From Deinococcus malanensis (GTDB lineage: Bacteria > Deinococcota > Deinococci > Deinococcales > Deinococcaceae), in the NCBI RefSeq assembly GCF_014647655.1, contig NZ_BMPP01000017.1:1-64000 (forward strand): a DNA stretch of 64,000 bases. The letters run 5' to 3'. The position numbers and the translations under genes are program-made. Position 1 is the stretch's first letter; every line of letters begins with the position of its first letter. Shown here one piece after another: positions 19,910 to 38,023 of the stretch. The notes beneath the pieces are model-generated. The model saw only the letters and a program-made list of their open reading frames with translations, ran no database searches and was not told the DNA's origin.

Positions 19910-20908
19910 ATGAGTGCCGTGAATCTGCGCGCCATATGGGGCCCGCGCCCACTGCTGAGCGTCGGCGTCAGCATCCTGATTCAGGACGAGGCGGGGCGGG
20001 TGCTGCTACAGCGACGGGGCGACGATAGGCTGTGGGGCACACCGGGCGGCGGCCTTGACCCCGGAGAAGACTTTCTTGCTGCTGCCCGCCGCGAGCTGCA
20101 CGAGGAAACCGGTCTGAACTGCCCGGACCTCACGTGGCTGGGCGTGCACGACGGTCTGGTGAGTGGTCCCGGGTTCCGGCACTGCTATCCCAACGGGCAT
20201 GAGGTCTTTCAGGTGGGGACCCGCATGCTGGGGCATCTGCCGGCCTCCGCCCTGGAGAACGCGCAGCCCGACGGCAGCGGCGAGACGCTGGAATTGCGCT
20301 GGTTCACCCTGGAGGATCTGCCGGCCCTGAGCAGCAATATCAACCACGCCAACCTGAATGTGCTGCGAGGGCGGGCCGGTCTTGCGCCTCTGGCGCTGCT
20401 TCCGGTAACCAGTCCTGAAGAAGCCACCCCTTACTGGACCGACCTGCGGCGCGCGGCGGGCCCAGCCCCCCTGTTTGTTCCCGGGGCCAGCGTTCTGGTC
20501 ACGGATTCTTCTGGCTGCCTGCTGCTGCTCAGGCATGCAGCCACTGACCACTGGGTACTGCCCGGCGGAAAGATGGAGCCCGGCGAGTCCTTTGAGGCCT
20601 GTGCTCGACGCGAACTGCTGGAAGAAACGGGACTGGATGCCGCCTCACTGGAACCCAGGGTGCTGCTGGCCGGGCCCGAGTTCCGCTATAAGGACGGGAC
20701 CGGTGTGTGGGACAGCGTAGGTGTGGTGTTTGAGGCCGGTGAGGTCACGGGCAGGGTAAGCGCGGCTCCAGACGAAATTGCAGAGGCACGCTGGTGTGAT
20801 GCACAGGAGGTCGGCCGGCTCAGGCTGCTGGGGCTCTATACGCAGCGAGCAGTGGACATCTGGCTTATGGATCAGCTCTCAGTGTCGCGCTGTGCCATCA
20901 CCACGTAA
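19910..20908 (+). CDS. Tandem two-domain Nudix hydrolase
   Basis: 332 aa with two complete Nudix domains. The first Nudix box starts at GGGLDPGEDF and ends RRELHEETGL (residues about 45-68). The second starts at PGGKMEPGESF and ends RRELLEETGL (about 215-240). Both keep the R-E-x-x-E-E-x-G core, so both may bind Mg and hydrolyse nucleoside diphosphate-linked substrates. A linker near residue 150-175 joins them. A TAGAGT -10 box lies 7 bases before the ATG. The 3' end overlaps the convergent methyltransferase gene by 37 bases. Substrates unknown. Confidence 0.92.
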   Translation: MSAVNLRAIWGPRPLLSVGVSILIQDEAGRVLLQRRGDDRLWGTPGGGLDPGEDFLAAARRELHEETGLNCPDLTWLGVHDGLVSGPGFRHCYPNGHEVFQVGTRMLGHLPASALENAQPDGSGETLELRWFTLEDLPALSSNINHANLNVLRGRAGLAPLALLPVTSPEEATPYWTDLRRAAGPAPLFVPGASVLVTDSSGCLLLLRHAATDHWVLPGGKMEPGESFEACARRELLEETGLDAASLEPRVLLAGPEFRYKDGTGVWDSVGVVFEAGEVTGRVSAAPDEIAEARWCDAQEVGRLRLLGLYTQRAVDIWLMDQLSVSRCAITT

Positions 20909-21552
20909 CGTGCCTCGCGGTACGGCATGCCCAGCGGCCCGGCGTGGGCGTCCCAGTCCTCCTGGCGCGCCTCCTGGCCCTGGAATTCACAGCGGGTCAG
21001 CCAGTCTCCCCAGGTGGGCGCGTGGGCCAGCACCGAAATCCGCCATTCGGACACCAGCTGCCACCCGGCTGCTCGCAGGCGCTGGGGCACCTGCGGGACG
21101 TCCAGGTGTGGGCCGACGTACAGAAACTGCGCTTCTGGAGCGGCCAGGACAGGAAGGTGCGGAATCACAGACGTGGGGCCGCGCCGCGAGACGATCAGAT
21201 CAAAGGGACCCTGCAAGGCGTCAGGGACCTCCCCGCGTCCGTCCCAGAGATGAAACTCGGCCTGAGGAGCATGACTTTTCGCCAGTTCCAGCAGCTCAGG
21301 CTGGCGGTCATAGGCCGTCCAGCGTGCGGCGCGTGGGCCAAAACGCGCGGCATCTGGTCCGTGACCGCAGCCGGCTTCCAGCACCCGTGTGTGCGGGGTC
21401 AGCAGACTGTCCAGGGTGATGTCGAAGGTCAGTTCCGGGTCGGGGCCCGACAGCACCCGGGTCCAGGGATGACGATACCCGCCCAGCTCATGGGCCAGGC
21501 GGGCGTACCACTCGCGGGAGTGAGGGATTTCAGGGAGCGCTGCAGGAGGCAC
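20872..21552 (-). CDS. Class I SAM-dependent methyltransferase
   Basis: 226 aa. Motif I is RVLEAGCGHGPDAARFG, followed by YDRQPELLELAK and LIVSRRGPTSVIPHLP. The C-terminal part shows WRISVLAHAPTWGDW and no further known domain. It resembles small-molecule methyltransferases of the Methyltransf_25 type. The GTG start has a TAGTCT -10 box 6 bases upstream. Its end overlaps the convergent tandem Nudix gene. Substrate unknown. Confidence 0.83.
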   Translation of the reverse strand: MPPAALPEIPHSREWYARLAHELGGYRHPWTRVLSGPDPELTFDITLDSLLTPHTRVLEAGCGHGPDAARFGPRAARWTAYDRQPELLELAKSHAPQAEFHLWDGRGEVPDALQGPFDLIVSRRGPTSVIPHLPVLAAPEAQFLYVGPHLDVPQVPQRLRAAGWQLVSEWRISVLAHAPTWGDWLTRCEFQGQEARQEDWDAHAGPLGMPYREARYVVMAQRDTES

Positions 21553-21639
21553 GGGCCGAGACTATCTGGACCGGCTGCTGGGGCGAATGCGCCAGCTGGC
21601 TGATACCCGCACCTGAAGTGACCCCCGAAGATCAGGGCC

Positions 21640-22287
21640 ATGTCGAAGACCAACCAACTGCACCTGATGAATGCCGCCGCAAAGATCCCGCCTGAGCTGG
21701 CAGCGGAGTTGCGTCACCTGCTTCAGCACCAGCTCGACCGGCAGGCTGGGCTGCTGGACCTGGGTGGCGTCGATGTGGCGGTGTATGTCTCACCCTGGAC
21801 CCTTGCCGAGACGGGTGTGGGCGGGTACGCGCCGCTGGGACATTGGGTGCAGGTCACGCTCACTCCGAACCATCCCAGCTTCGCCGCCTGCTGGAAACAG
21901 GAAGTTCCGGCGACACTGGCGCACGAACTGCACCATGCCCGTCGCTGGCAGGGAGTGGGCTACGGGCAGACCCTGCTGGAAGTGATGGTCAGCGAAGGTC
22001 TGGCACTGCACCATGAGTTGCCGGAGCGTGGCGGCGTCCTTGCACCCTACACGACCGTTCCAGGGGACCTGGATTCGCTCTGGACCAGAGCAGAGCCGCT
22101 GCTTGACCGCGAGGACTACGACCACAATGCCTGGTTCTATGGCTCTGCCGCGCAGCACCTTCCACGCTGGGCGGGGTATGCGCTGGGCTTTGAACTGGTA
22201 CGGCGTTTTCTGGCCACAGAAGGTGGGGACGCTGCCACCTGTGTCGACGTTCCCGCCACTGACCTGAGAACCTTCGCCGGACCGTAG
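21640..22287 (+). CDS. DUF2268-like Zn-dependent protease
   Basis: 215-aa predicted cytoplasmic metalloprotease. The zinc-binding motif His95-Glu96-L-H-His99 lies in TLAHELHHARRW, and a downstream glutamate in VMVSEGLALHHE is the probable third ligand. The layout (N-terminal mixed domain, HExxH near residue 95, late aromatic-rich YGSAAQHLPRWAGYALG helix) fits DUF2268/YjaZ. Neither a clear -10 box nor a Shine-Dalgarno sequence was found. It is divergent from the methyltransferase with 87 bases between. Substrate unknown. Confidence 0.82.
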   Translation: MSKTNQLHLMNAAAKIPPELAAELRHLLQHQLDRQAGLLDLGGVDVAVYVSPWTLAETGVGGYAPLGHWVQVTLTPNHPSFAACWKQEVPATLAHELHHARRWQGVGYGQTLLEVMVSEGLALHHELPERGGVLAPYTTVPGDLDSLWTRAEPLLDREDYDHNAWFYGSAAQHLPRWAGYALGFELVRRFLATEGGDAATCVDVPATDLRTFAGP

Positions 22288-22346
22288 AACGTCCCTGTTG
22301 CACCGACCGTTTGTGGCTGCTCAGAGATTTTGCTCATCACAGGGCA

Positions 22347-22372
22347 CGGCCGGAAGGCATTGCTCCCGGCCG
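22347..22372. other. GC-rich hairpin between protease and pheT
   Basis: A 7-bp perfect stem (22347-22353 with 22366-22372) in a 204-base gap between convergent genes; no U-run. Nothing else was recognised in the gap. Confidence 0.4.
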
Positions 22373-22491
22373 AGTTGGCTCTTCAAATTCCAGCGGACTG
22401 CGTCAGCTTCATTGATGCCTAGAATGACATCTCGAAAGGAGCTCTGCGCCTGGAATCTGCTGAATGATTCGAGCCGGAGCCTACCTTCGCT

Positions 22492-26492
<4,001 letters not shown>

Positions 26493-26499
26493 GCCGCCC

Positions 26500-26508
26500 A
26501 GGGTAGCA
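26500..26508 (-). promoter_or_regulatory. Extended -10 promoter of the pheS operon
   Basis: TGC plus TACCCT on the minus strand, 7 bases before the leader-peptide ATG. No clear -35 box. Confidence 0.6.
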
Positions 26509-26588
26509 GACCGGCCCGGGGTCAGCGCAGCCCTCAGTTCTGGTCATATCTGCGCGCAGCTGAACCGGGGGTCACCTACACTCGCGCC

Positions 26589-27116
26589 ATGCGCCGCCTC
26601 CTGTCCCTGCTGGTCCTGAGCACCCTGCCCATCTCTGTGTCTGCTGCCGAGGTGACCATTCCCAACACCAGGGTGTCGTACGAGGTCACCAAGGACCCCA
26701 TCTCCGACCGCAACACCAGCAGCATCTACCTGGACGAGCAGAGCAGTGACACCTATGTCGAGTTCGTCTGCACCGACGGGATCCCGGTGTTCTACCTGCA
26801 CACGGGCAATCTGCTGATGACCCAGGCCGAATATGATCAGGACAAGATCCCTGCCCTGACCTACCGCGTCGACAGCCAGACGGCCCGGGTGGTCCCTGCC
26901 GCATCGCTGGAGGAAGCTGAGGACATGGACGACGACACGCACCTAACCAGCCTCGCGGTCACCGACAGAAACGATGCCCTGATGCTCAGTGTCTTCCGCA
27001 ACGCACAGACCCGCGTAGCGCTGCGCGTGACCCGCAGCGGCGGAAGGGAACTGACCTATATGTTCCCGGTCAGGGGCTTTACCCAGGCGCTGAAAGCCGT
27101 GAACAACTGCCGGTAG
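26589..27116 (+). CDS. Secreted protein of unknown function
   Basis: 175 aa with a Sec signal peptide (MRRLLSLLVLSTLPISVSAAE, cleavage likely after Ala). The mature part is predicted beta-rich with two Cys (FVCTDG and the final NNCR) that could form a disulfide, and an acidic EEAEDMDDD stretch. No family recognised. A TACACT -10 box ends 6 bases before the ATG; the promoter region is shared back-to-back with the pheS operon. Likely an envelope or periplasmic protein. Confidence 0.8.
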   Translation: MRRLLSLLVLSTLPISVSAAEVTIPNTRVSYEVTKDPISDRNTSSIYLDEQSSDTYVEFVCTDGIPVFYLHTGNLLMTQAEYDQDKIPALTYRVDSQTARVVPAASLEEAEDMDDDTHLTSLAVTDRNDALMLSVFRNAQTRVALRVTRSGGRELTYMFPVRGFTQALKAVNNCR

Positions 27117-27200
27117 GCAGCAGGCACCGGCGTTGCATCGGCAAAACCTTAAGAACATAAATGACATGCTCCTTACATTGCTGAGGAGAATGCGAAGCCG

Positions 27201-28526
27201 ATGCCTCTGATCACTCCGGTTCGCCGCAGCCGCGCGCTGCTTGCCTCCGTTTCCCTGTTACTGGCTGCCTGTGGTCAGGTGCCGGCCAGCCACACCCCGC
27301 TGAATGCCCAGGCGCTGGCCGGTGAGCCGGTGCTCAACGAGCTGTTCTACGACTCGGCCGGTACCGACGCGGGCACCTTCATTGAATTGAAGGGCCCAGC
27401 CGGCAAGAGCCTCAGCGGCTATACCCTGGCAGCCTACGATTCGGCTGGGACCCAGTACCGCACCATCACGCTTTCAGGCACCATTCCTGCCAGTGGGTAT
27501 TTCGTGGTGGCGCAGGACTCCAGCGTGCCCAACCGCACGCTGGTGAACTCCGGCGCGGACCTGTACAACGGCAGCGCCAGCCTGCGCCTGCTGAAAAGTT
27601 CGACCGTCATCGACGCCGTGGCCTATGGCACCCCCAGCGTCAGCTGGGGCGAGGGCAGCCCGGCAGCCCCCACAGGCGCCGGGAGTGCCCTGGCCCGCGT
27701 GCCGGACGGTTCAGATACGAACGCCAACAGCGTGGACTTCAAGGTCCAGAGCAGCACGCCCGGGCTGAACAATGGCGGTAGCACCTCGACCGCCAAGAAA
27801 GTGCTGTTCGACCTGACCAAGGCCGAGGATGCCGGCAACGCCGACTGGCGCATCGACGGGGCCTACAGCGATTACGCCTCGGCGCTGCGCGGGCTGGGCT
27901 ATACCGTGGGCACCCTGAGCGGCACGGCCATCACCTCGACCGCGCTGTCCGGCGTGTCGGTGCTGGTGATTCCCGAACCCCAGAACCCGCTGAGCGACAC
28001 TGAGCGCTCGGCCATCCAGAACTTCGTGCAGAACGGCGGTGGGGTCTTCATGATCACGGATCACCGCGTCAGCGACCGCAACAACAACGGCTGGGACAGC
28101 CCGGAAGTCTTCAACGGCTGGGACGGCAGCACCCCGGCCAACGTCAGCACCAGCCTGCAGGCCAGCCTGAACAGCGATGTGATCTTTGGATTGAAAGCGT
28201 CGTTCAACTCCAGCTTCAGTGATCCGGTATATACGGCCACCCCGGTGACCACCCACCCGATCCTGAATGGAGTCAGCAGCGCGGGCGTCTATGTCGGCAC
28301 CAGCGTGGACGTGCTGAACGGCTCGGCTCTGATGGGCAGCGGGGGCAAGACCTATCTGGGCGTAAGCAGCGTCGGCAAGGGACGGGTCGCCATGTGGGGT
28401 GACAGCAGCACCTTCGGGGACAACACCTACTCGGACGGCACCTCGGGCAGCTACAACAACTGGCCCAACCTGAGCAACGCCACGCTGGGCAAGAACGTGG
28501 TGCGCTGGCTGGCCGGCGACCTGTAA
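27201..28526 (+). CDS. Lipoprotein with lamin-tail-like and C-terminal ThuA-like domains
   Basis: 441 aa. The signal peptide ends in a lipobox LLAAC (Cys24). Residues about 40-170 look like a bacterial lamin-tail domain (LTD): VLNELFYDSAG..., FIELKGPAG, SLSGYTLAAYD, and a closing SALARVPDGSDTN-like segment. Residues about 195-440 begin VLFDLTKAEDAG and contain SVLVIPEPQNPLSD, GGGVFMITDHR and the closing GKGRVAMWGDSSTF, resembling the glutamine-amidotransferase-like fold of ThuA/DUF4350 proteins without its catalytic Cys. GAGGAG lies 12 bases before the ATG, a long spacer. Probably surface-exposed; function unknown. Confidence 0.82.
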   Translation: MPLITPVRRSRALLASVSLLLAACGQVPASHTPLNAQALAGEPVLNELFYDSAGTDAGTFIELKGPAGKSLSGYTLAAYDSAGTQYRTITLSGTIPASGYFVVAQDSSVPNRTLVNSGADLYNGSASLRLLKSSTVIDAVAYGTPSVSWGEGSPAAPTGAGSALARVPDGSDTNANSVDFKVQSSTPGLNNGGSTSTAKKVLFDLTKAEDAGNADWRIDGAYSDYASALRGLGYTVGTLSGTAITSTALSGVSVLVIPEPQNPLSDTERSAIQNFVQNGGGVFMITDHRVSDRNNNGWDSPEVFNGWDGSTPANVSTSLQASLNSDVIFGLKASFNSSFSDPVYTATPVTTHPILNGVSSAGVYVGTSVDVLNGSALMGSGGKTYLGVSSVGKGRVAMWGDSSTFGDNTYSDGTSGSYNNWPNLSNATLGKNVVRWLAGDL

Positions 28527-28693
28527 GACGGGCTGCATATCTCCAGGCAACCTCCCGTCAACACGCCGGGGACTGGAACGCTCCTTCAGAACTGTTGCAT
28601 CACTGGCGTTTGGTCTTGCCTGATCACCTGCTCTGCCCAGTCGCGTCTGTTACCCACCGCAGGGTTCGTGTAAACGTCGTCTCCCTTGCAAAG

Positions 28694-28725
28694 ACACCCC
28701 CGCCAGCACCCTCAGGCGGGGGTGT
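28694..28725. repeat. Perfect inverted repeat abutting the glyA -10 box
   Basis: 11-bp arms (28694-28704 and 28715-28725) with a 10-base centre. The right arm ends at the base before the TACCGT -10 box of glyA and covers the spacer and -35 position. No U-run on the plus strand. It may be an operator or a terminator-like insulator from upstream. Confidence 0.6.
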
Positions 28726-28737
28726 TACCGTACCTGT

Positions 28738-29961
28738 ATGACGACTGCCGAATCCCCCTCCACGCGCGACACGGCCATATTCGACCTGATCCGCCAGGAA
28801 GCCGAGCGACAGCGCTCAGGGCTGGAACTGATCGCCTCGGAGAACTTCACCAGCGCCGCGGTGCGCGAGGCGCAGGGCAGCGTGCTGACCAACAAATACG
28901 CCGAGGGTTACCCCGGCAAGCGCTGGTACGGCGGCTGTGAGGTGGTGGATCAGGTGGAGCAGCTGGCCATCGAGCGCGTCAAGGAGCTGTTCGGGGCCGC
29001 CTGGGCGAACGTGCAGCCGCACTCGGGCTCCAGTGCCAACCTCGCGGTGTACAACGCGCTGATCGAGCCCGGCGACACGGTGCTGGGCATGGACCTCTCG
29101 CACGGCGGACACCTGACGCACGGCAACCCGGTGAACTTCTCGGGGCTGCGCTATAAGATCGTCGGCTATCAGGTGAACCCCGAGACCGAACTGATCGACA
29201 TGAACGTGGTCCGGCGTCTGGCACACGAGCACCGTCCCAAGATGATCATCGCCGGGGCCAGCGCCTACTCGCGCACCATCGACTTCGCGGCCTTCCGTGA
29301 AATTGCCGATGAGGTCGGTGCAATCCTGTTCGCGGACATCGCGCACATCGCCGGTCTGATCGCCGCTGGCGAGCACCCCAACGCCCTGCCCCACGCCCAC
29401 GTGGTGGCCAGCACCACCCACAAGACGCTGCGCGGACCGCGCGGGGGGATCATCCTGAGCAACGATCCCGAACTGGGGGCCAGGATTGACCGTGCCGTCT
29501 TTCCTGGCTACCAGGGTGGCCCTCTGGAGCACGTGATCGCTGCCAAGGCCGTGGCCTTTGGCGAGGCGCTGCGCCCCGAGTTCAGGGACTACGCCCGGCA
29601 GGTCATCCGCAACGCCCAGGCCCTGGCCCTGGCCTTTCAGCAGCGGGGCTACCGCGTGGTCTCGGGCGGCACTGACAACCACCTGCTGGTGCTGGACCTG
29701 CGGGCCCAGGGTCTGAACGGCACCAAGGCCACCAAGCGCCTGGACGCCAACCACATCACCATTTCCAAGTCCACCCTGCCTTACGATACCGAGAAGATCC
29801 TGCACGGCGGCGGTATCCGCCTGGGGACCCCAGCGCTAACCACCCGCGGCATGACCGAGGAACACATGCAGGTCATCGCCGGCCTGATCGACCGGGCGCT
29901 GAAGGGCGAGGACGTGAAGGCTGAAGTGCATGACTTCGCCAGCCGCTTCCCTTTGCCCTGA
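28738..29961 (+). CDS. glyA: Serine hydroxymethyltransferase
   Basis: 407-aa PLP enzyme interconverting serine and glycine with tetrahydrofolate, the main source of one-carbon units. It has LIASENFTS near the N-terminus, the [13 protein letters not shown] motif, HSGSSAN, the [13 protein letters not shown] segment and the PLP lysine Lys229 in [13 protein letters not shown]. Full family length. TGT-TACCGT (28723-28731) lies 6 bases before the ATG, so the mRNA is probably leaderless. Monocistronic, ending at a 13-bp terminator. No glycine riboswitch was recognised upstream. Confidence 0.97.
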   Translation: MTTAESPSTRDTAIFDLIRQEAERQRSGLELIASENFTSAAVREAQGSVLTNKYAEGYPGKRWYGGCEVVDQVEQLAIERVKELFGAAWANVQPHSGSSANLAVYNALIEPGDTVLGMDLSHGGHLTHGNPVNFSGLRYKIVGYQVNPETELIDMNVVRRLAHEHRPKMIIAGASAYSRTIDFAAFREIADEVGAILFADIAHIAGLIAAGEHPNALPHAHVVASTTHKTLRGPRGGIILSNDPELGARIDRAVFPGYQGGPLEHVIAAKAVAFGEALRPEFRDYARQVIRNAQALALAFQQRGYRVVSGGTDNHLLVLDLRAQGLNGTKATKRLDANHITISKSTLPYDTEKILHGGGIRLGTPALTTRGMTEEHMQVIAGLIDRALKGEDVKAEVHDFASRFPLP

Positions 29962-29982
29962 GCAGGAGTCGAGTCAAATAAG

Positions 29983-30019
29983 ATCAGGGCCCCAGTCGGA
30001 ATCTGGGGCCCTGATTTTT
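29983..30019 (+). terminator. Terminator between glyA and gltD
   Basis: A perfect 13-bp stem (29983-29995 with 30003-30015), a 7-base loop and five T on the plus strand. On the minus strand the following sequence is only partly T-rich, so it may also serve the convergent gltD weakly. Confidence 0.9.
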
Positions 30020-30025
30020 ACCCTT

Positions 30026-31492
30026 TCAGCGTGGCAGCACCGTCTCGCCCATCAGGTATTCGTCGATGGCGCGCGCCGCCTGCCGGCCCTCACGGATGGC
30101 CCAGACCACCAAGCTCTGGCCGCGGCGCATGTCACCGGCTGCGAAAACACCCTCCAGGCTGGTCGCGTAACCGCCCTGCTCGTCGGTGGTGGCATGCGCA
30201 TTACCGCGTGCGTCACGCTCTACCCCGAAGGCTTCCAGGATGGTTCCCACCGGGCTGACAAAGCCCATGGCCAGCAGCACCAGGTCGGCCGCGTACACTT
30301 CCTCGCTGCCCTCGGTTTCCTGAAGCTGACCGTTCCGGAACTCCACCCGTACGGTCCTGACCCCGGTTACCTTGCCGCCCTTACCAATGAACTCCTTGGT
30401 GGCAATGGCGAACTCGCGCACGCCGCCTTCCTCGTGGCTGGTGCTGGTGCGCAGCTTCAGGGGCCAGTAGGGCCACACCAGCGGCTTGTTCTCCTGCTCG
30501 GGCGGCTGGGGCATCACCTCGAACTGGGTCACCGATTTGGCGCCGTGACGGTGGCTGGTGCCCACGCAGTCGCTGCCGGTGTCTCCCCCGCCGATCACGA
30601 CCACATTTTTGCCATCAGCCCGCAGCTGCTTTTTGAGTTTGTCACCGGCCACGACGCGGTTCTGCTGCGGCAGGAACTCCATGGCGAAGTGCACGCCGTC
30701 GAGTTCACGGCCCGGCACCGGCAGGTCACGCGGCTGCTCGGCGCCGCCCGAGAGCAGCACGGCGTCGAACCCGGCGCGCAGCTGCTCCGGGCTGATGGTC
30801 TCTTTGGCCAGGTTGGTCACGCGGCTGCCTTCAGGCATGGCACCCACCAGCACGCCGGTGCGGAAGGTGACGCCCTCGGCCTCCATCTGCGCCACGCGGC
30901 GGTCGATGTGCACCTTGTCCATCTTGAAGTCTGGAATGCCGTAGCGCAGCAGGCCGCCGACCCGGTCATTCTTCTCAAACACGGTCACGTCGTGGCCCGC
31001 GCGGGCCAGTTGCTGGGCGGCAGCCATCCCGGCCGGGCCGGCACCCACCACGGCGACCTTGTGCCCGGTCTTCGTCTTGGGCGGCAGCGGCGTCACCCAG
31101 CCCTCCTGCCAGCCGCGCTCGATGATGGACAGCTCCAGCGATTTGATGCCCACCGGGTCGTCGTTGATGTTCAGGGTGCAGGCCGCCTCGCAGGGCGCCG
31201 GGCAGATGCGGCCGGTGAACTCGGGAAAGTTGTTGGTGCTGTGCAGGTTGTCCAGCGCCGCTTTCCAGTCGTCCTGATACACCAGATTGTTGAAGTCCGG
31301 AATGATGTTGTTGACCGGGCAGCCGTTGTTGCAAAACGGAATGCCGCAGTCCATGCAGCGGCTGGCCTGCACCCTTGCCGGGCCGGCCGCCAGCGGCAGC
31401 AGGAACTCGTGGTAGTGCTTGAGACGGGCCTCGACCGGCGCGTAGGTTTCTTTGACGCGCTCCTGGTCCAGAAAACCGGTGACTTTGCTCAT
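30026..31492 (-). CDS. gltD: Glutamate synthase small subunit
   Basis: 488-aa NADPH-oxidising beta subunit that feeds electrons to GltB for glutamate synthesis. The N-terminal [17 protein letters not shown] and CPAPCEAAC motifs bind the Fe-S clusters. The FAD site is [14 protein letters not shown] and the NADPH site [13 protein letters not shown]. The C-terminal [22 protein letters not shown] is family-typical. The start at 31492 follows GGAGA; the upstream in-frame extension to 31549 is out of family. It lies 64 bases downstream of gltB in the same operon. Confidence 0.97.
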   Translation of the reverse strand: MSKVTGFLDQERVKETYAPVEARLKHYHEFLLPLAAGPARVQASRCMDCGIPFCNNGCPVNNIIPDFNNLVYQDDWKAALDNLHSTNNFPEFTGRICPAPCEAACTLNINDDPVGIKSLELSIIERGWQEGWVTPLPPKTKTGHKVAVVGAGPAGMAAAQQLARAGHDVTVFEKNDRVGGLLRYGIPDFKMDKVHIDRRVAQMEAEGVTFRTGVLVGAMPEGSRVTNLAKETISPEQLRAGFDAVLLSGGAEQPRDLPVPGRELDGVHFAMEFLPQQNRVVAGDKLKKQLRADGKNVVVIGGGDTGSDCVGTSHRHGAKSVTQFEVMPQPPEQENKPLVWPYWPLKLRTSTSHEEGGVREFAIATKEFIGKGGKVTGVRTVRVEFRNGQLQETEGSEEVYAADLVLLAMGFVSPVGTILEAFGVERDARGNAHATTDEQGGYATSLEGVFAAGDMRRGQSLVVWAIREGRQAARAIDEYLMGETVLPR

Positions 31493-31556
31493 GGAGGTCT
31501 CCGTGGAAGTGCAAAGTGGCGGGTCGTACGCTCGCGCAGCGCCCGCCACCCGGGGG

Positions 31557-36392
<4,836 letters not shown>

Positions 36393-36716
36393 GACGACAC
36401 TCCTGTGGACTGTGACTCGCTGGCCCCCGCGGCGCGGCAGGCTGCTTCAACCACCTTACCCACTGATGCATGTCTATGCAGGATCGTTGTTTATAACGTC
36501 CCAGCCGTGGACTACAAATTCACCTGGTCCCGGTTCAGGCTGCGAGGTCGTCCGCGCCTGCACAGCACCTCCTCCTGCCCACCTGCCACCCACCTTCCTG
36601 AATGGGGGGCCATAGGGCACGGTGCTGTCCTGCCCCTACTGCCGTGCCCCGGGCCCCAGGAACGAAGACCTGCGCTGCCAATGGGCCCCATGCCTGCTGG
36701 GAACCTTGCCCAGCTT
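36393..36716. other. gltB upstream region
   Basis: A 324-base gap. It holds the gltB promoter (36490-36517) and, just downstream of its expected start point, an imperfect ATGCAT / ATGCAG repeat (36466-36481) that could be an operator. A short frame near 36622 reads SCPYCRAPGPRNEDLRC, zinc-ribbon-like, but has no start signal and runs into the next gene's antisense; it is not called as a gene. Confidence 0.45.
36490..36517 (-). promoter_or_regulatory. Promoter of gltBD
   Basis: On the minus strand -35 TTGTAG (36517-36512), a 16-base spacer and -10 TATAAA (36495-36490). It predicts a leader of about 90 bases before gltB, which has a Shine-Dalgarno sequence. Confidence 0.6.
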
Positions 36717-37592
36717 TCAGGCAGGCGTCAGCGTCAGCAGGGTGAGTTCGGGCTCGCAGAGCATGCGCAGAGGCACACCGGTCACGCCCAGACCACGACT
36801 CACGTAGGCGGGCGTTTCGAATGCGCCCTGCACCCAGCCCATCGCGTAGCGCTGTCCGTAGCTGCTGGGGACCACCAGGGCACCCAGCCAGGGCAGCCGG
36901 ATCTGCCCGCCGTGGGTGTGGCCCGACAGGACCAGCCCCACGGGCCCCGGCAGGTCCGGCAGCAGGTCGGGGTTATGGCTGAGCAGCAGCGTGGCCCGCC
37001 CGTCCGCGCCGCGCAGACTGGCCAGCAGGTCGGGGTCGCCGGTGGTGAGGTCATCCACACCGCCCAGGTACAGATCGTCGCGCACCACGCGGCCCTCGTT
37101 GCGCAGCATGGTAATGCCGGCCTCTGCAAAGAGCCGGTGCAGTTCATCTCGCCGGCTCATCCACCCCGGATCGGCCCAGGAGCGTCCAAAGCTTCCGTAA
37201 TCGTGATTTCCCCACACGCCGTACACCCCCAGCGGCGCGCGCAGCCGGGCCAGTTCCCGCAGCAGGGGTGTGGCGTCTCCCCCAGGCCCCACGTCCAGAT
37301 AATCTCCACCCAGCAGCACCAGATCCGGCCGCAGAGCGTTGGCCGCCTGCACCCAGGCCCGGACACTGCCGGTTCCGATCAGTGGCCCGTAGTGCAGGTC
37401 GGTCAGGAACGCAGCGCGCAGAGGCGTGGCCAGACCCCGCAGGCCCTGCTGTTCCCGAATCACCCCGAACCGGTAGGCCTGCGCAGCTCCCGCACCGCCC
37501 AGCACGGCACCGCTCACCCCCAGGCCCAGCAGCCCCCGCAGGAACTGCCGGCGGGTCAGCCGGGGGGCGTGCGATGCAAAGGGCGGCGTCAT
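36717..37592 (-). CDS. Tat-exported metallophosphoesterase, YkuE-like
   Basis: 291-aa calcineurin-like phosphoesterase. Residues 13-20 (TRRQFLRG) form a twin-arginine motif before a hydrophobic segment, so the enzyme is exported folded. The metal-binding motifs are in order: [25 protein letters not shown] and GHTHGGQIR. This is the arrangement of YkuE-type phosphodiesterases. A TACCCT -10 box lies 6 bases before the ATG. It is divergent from the DUF/phosphatase pair at 37730-38847. Substrate unknown. Confidence 0.9.
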   Translation of the reverse strand: MTPPFASHAPRLTRRQFLRGLLGLGVSGAVLGGAGAAQAYRFGVIREQQGLRGLATPLRAAFLTDLHYGPLIGTGSVRAWVQAANALRPDLVLLGGDYLDVGPGGDATPLLRELARLRAPLGVYGVWGNHDYGSFGRSWADPGWMSRRDELHRLFAEAGITMLRNEGRVVRDDLYLGGVDDLTTGDPDLLASLRGADGRATLLLSHNPDLLPDLPGPVGLVLSGHTHGGQIRLPWLGALVVPSSYGQRYAMGWVQGAFETPAYVSRGLGVTGVPLRMLCEPELTLLTLTPA

Positions 37593-37729
37593 GGGTGCAG
37601 GGTAGGCGACCGGCCTCCGGGCAGGCGTCCACCGGAAGATGCAGGCCGGGTGGTTCCCGCCCGTCCCCGGCCTGTGAAGCCCTTTATCCAGCCAGAGGCA
37701 GAAGCCACGGATGCTCTAGACTGCCGCGC

Positions 37730-38023
37730 ATGATGTCCCAGACCGACCTGCACGCCGCAGCAGTCCTCGTGGTGGATGTGCTGGACGAGGACGCCGGCCT
37801 CGCCGATGTGGAGGACAGCCAGGGACGCACCTACCAGCTTCCAGCCGAGTGGCTGCCGGGGGTGGCCGACGGCGCCGCCTACCGGGTGACGGTTCAGGAG
37901 GGCGGGGTGATCTTTACGCCTGAACCCGGTGGCGCCCGGGCCCTGCGTGAGCGCAGCAAGCAGACCCTACTGGACTTTCAGGACCAGACCGGGTCTTCAG
38001 GCCCGGAACAGGACCAGCCATGA
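37730..38023 (+). CDS. Small DUF3006-like protein
   Basis: 97 aa. It opens with an acidic beta-rich domain (VLVVDVLDEDAGLADVEDSQGRT...), then QLPAEWLPGVADGAAYRVTV and a short helical basic segment (ALRERSKQTLLDFQDQ), resembling DUF3006 proteins, though this is by eye only. A TAGACT -10 box ends 7 bases before the ATG. Its stop overlaps the ATG of the downstream phosphatase (ATGA), so the two are coupled and probably work in the same context. Function unknown. Confidence 0.75.
   Translation: MMSQTDLHAAAVLVVDVLDEDAGLADVEDSQGRTYQLPAEWLPGVADGAAYRVTVQEGGVIFTPEPGGARALRERSKQTLLDFQDQTGSSGPEQDQP

Noticed and set aside
28527..28737. Glycine riboswitch before glyA
   Set aside because: No conserved aptamer elements, and the -10 box is 6 bases before the start, leaving no leader.
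36622..36807. Short frame with SCPYCRAPGPRNEDLRC, zinc-ribbon-like
   Set aside because: No promoter or ribosome binding site, only three or four Cys, and it continues into antisense of the next gene. Chance or a relic.
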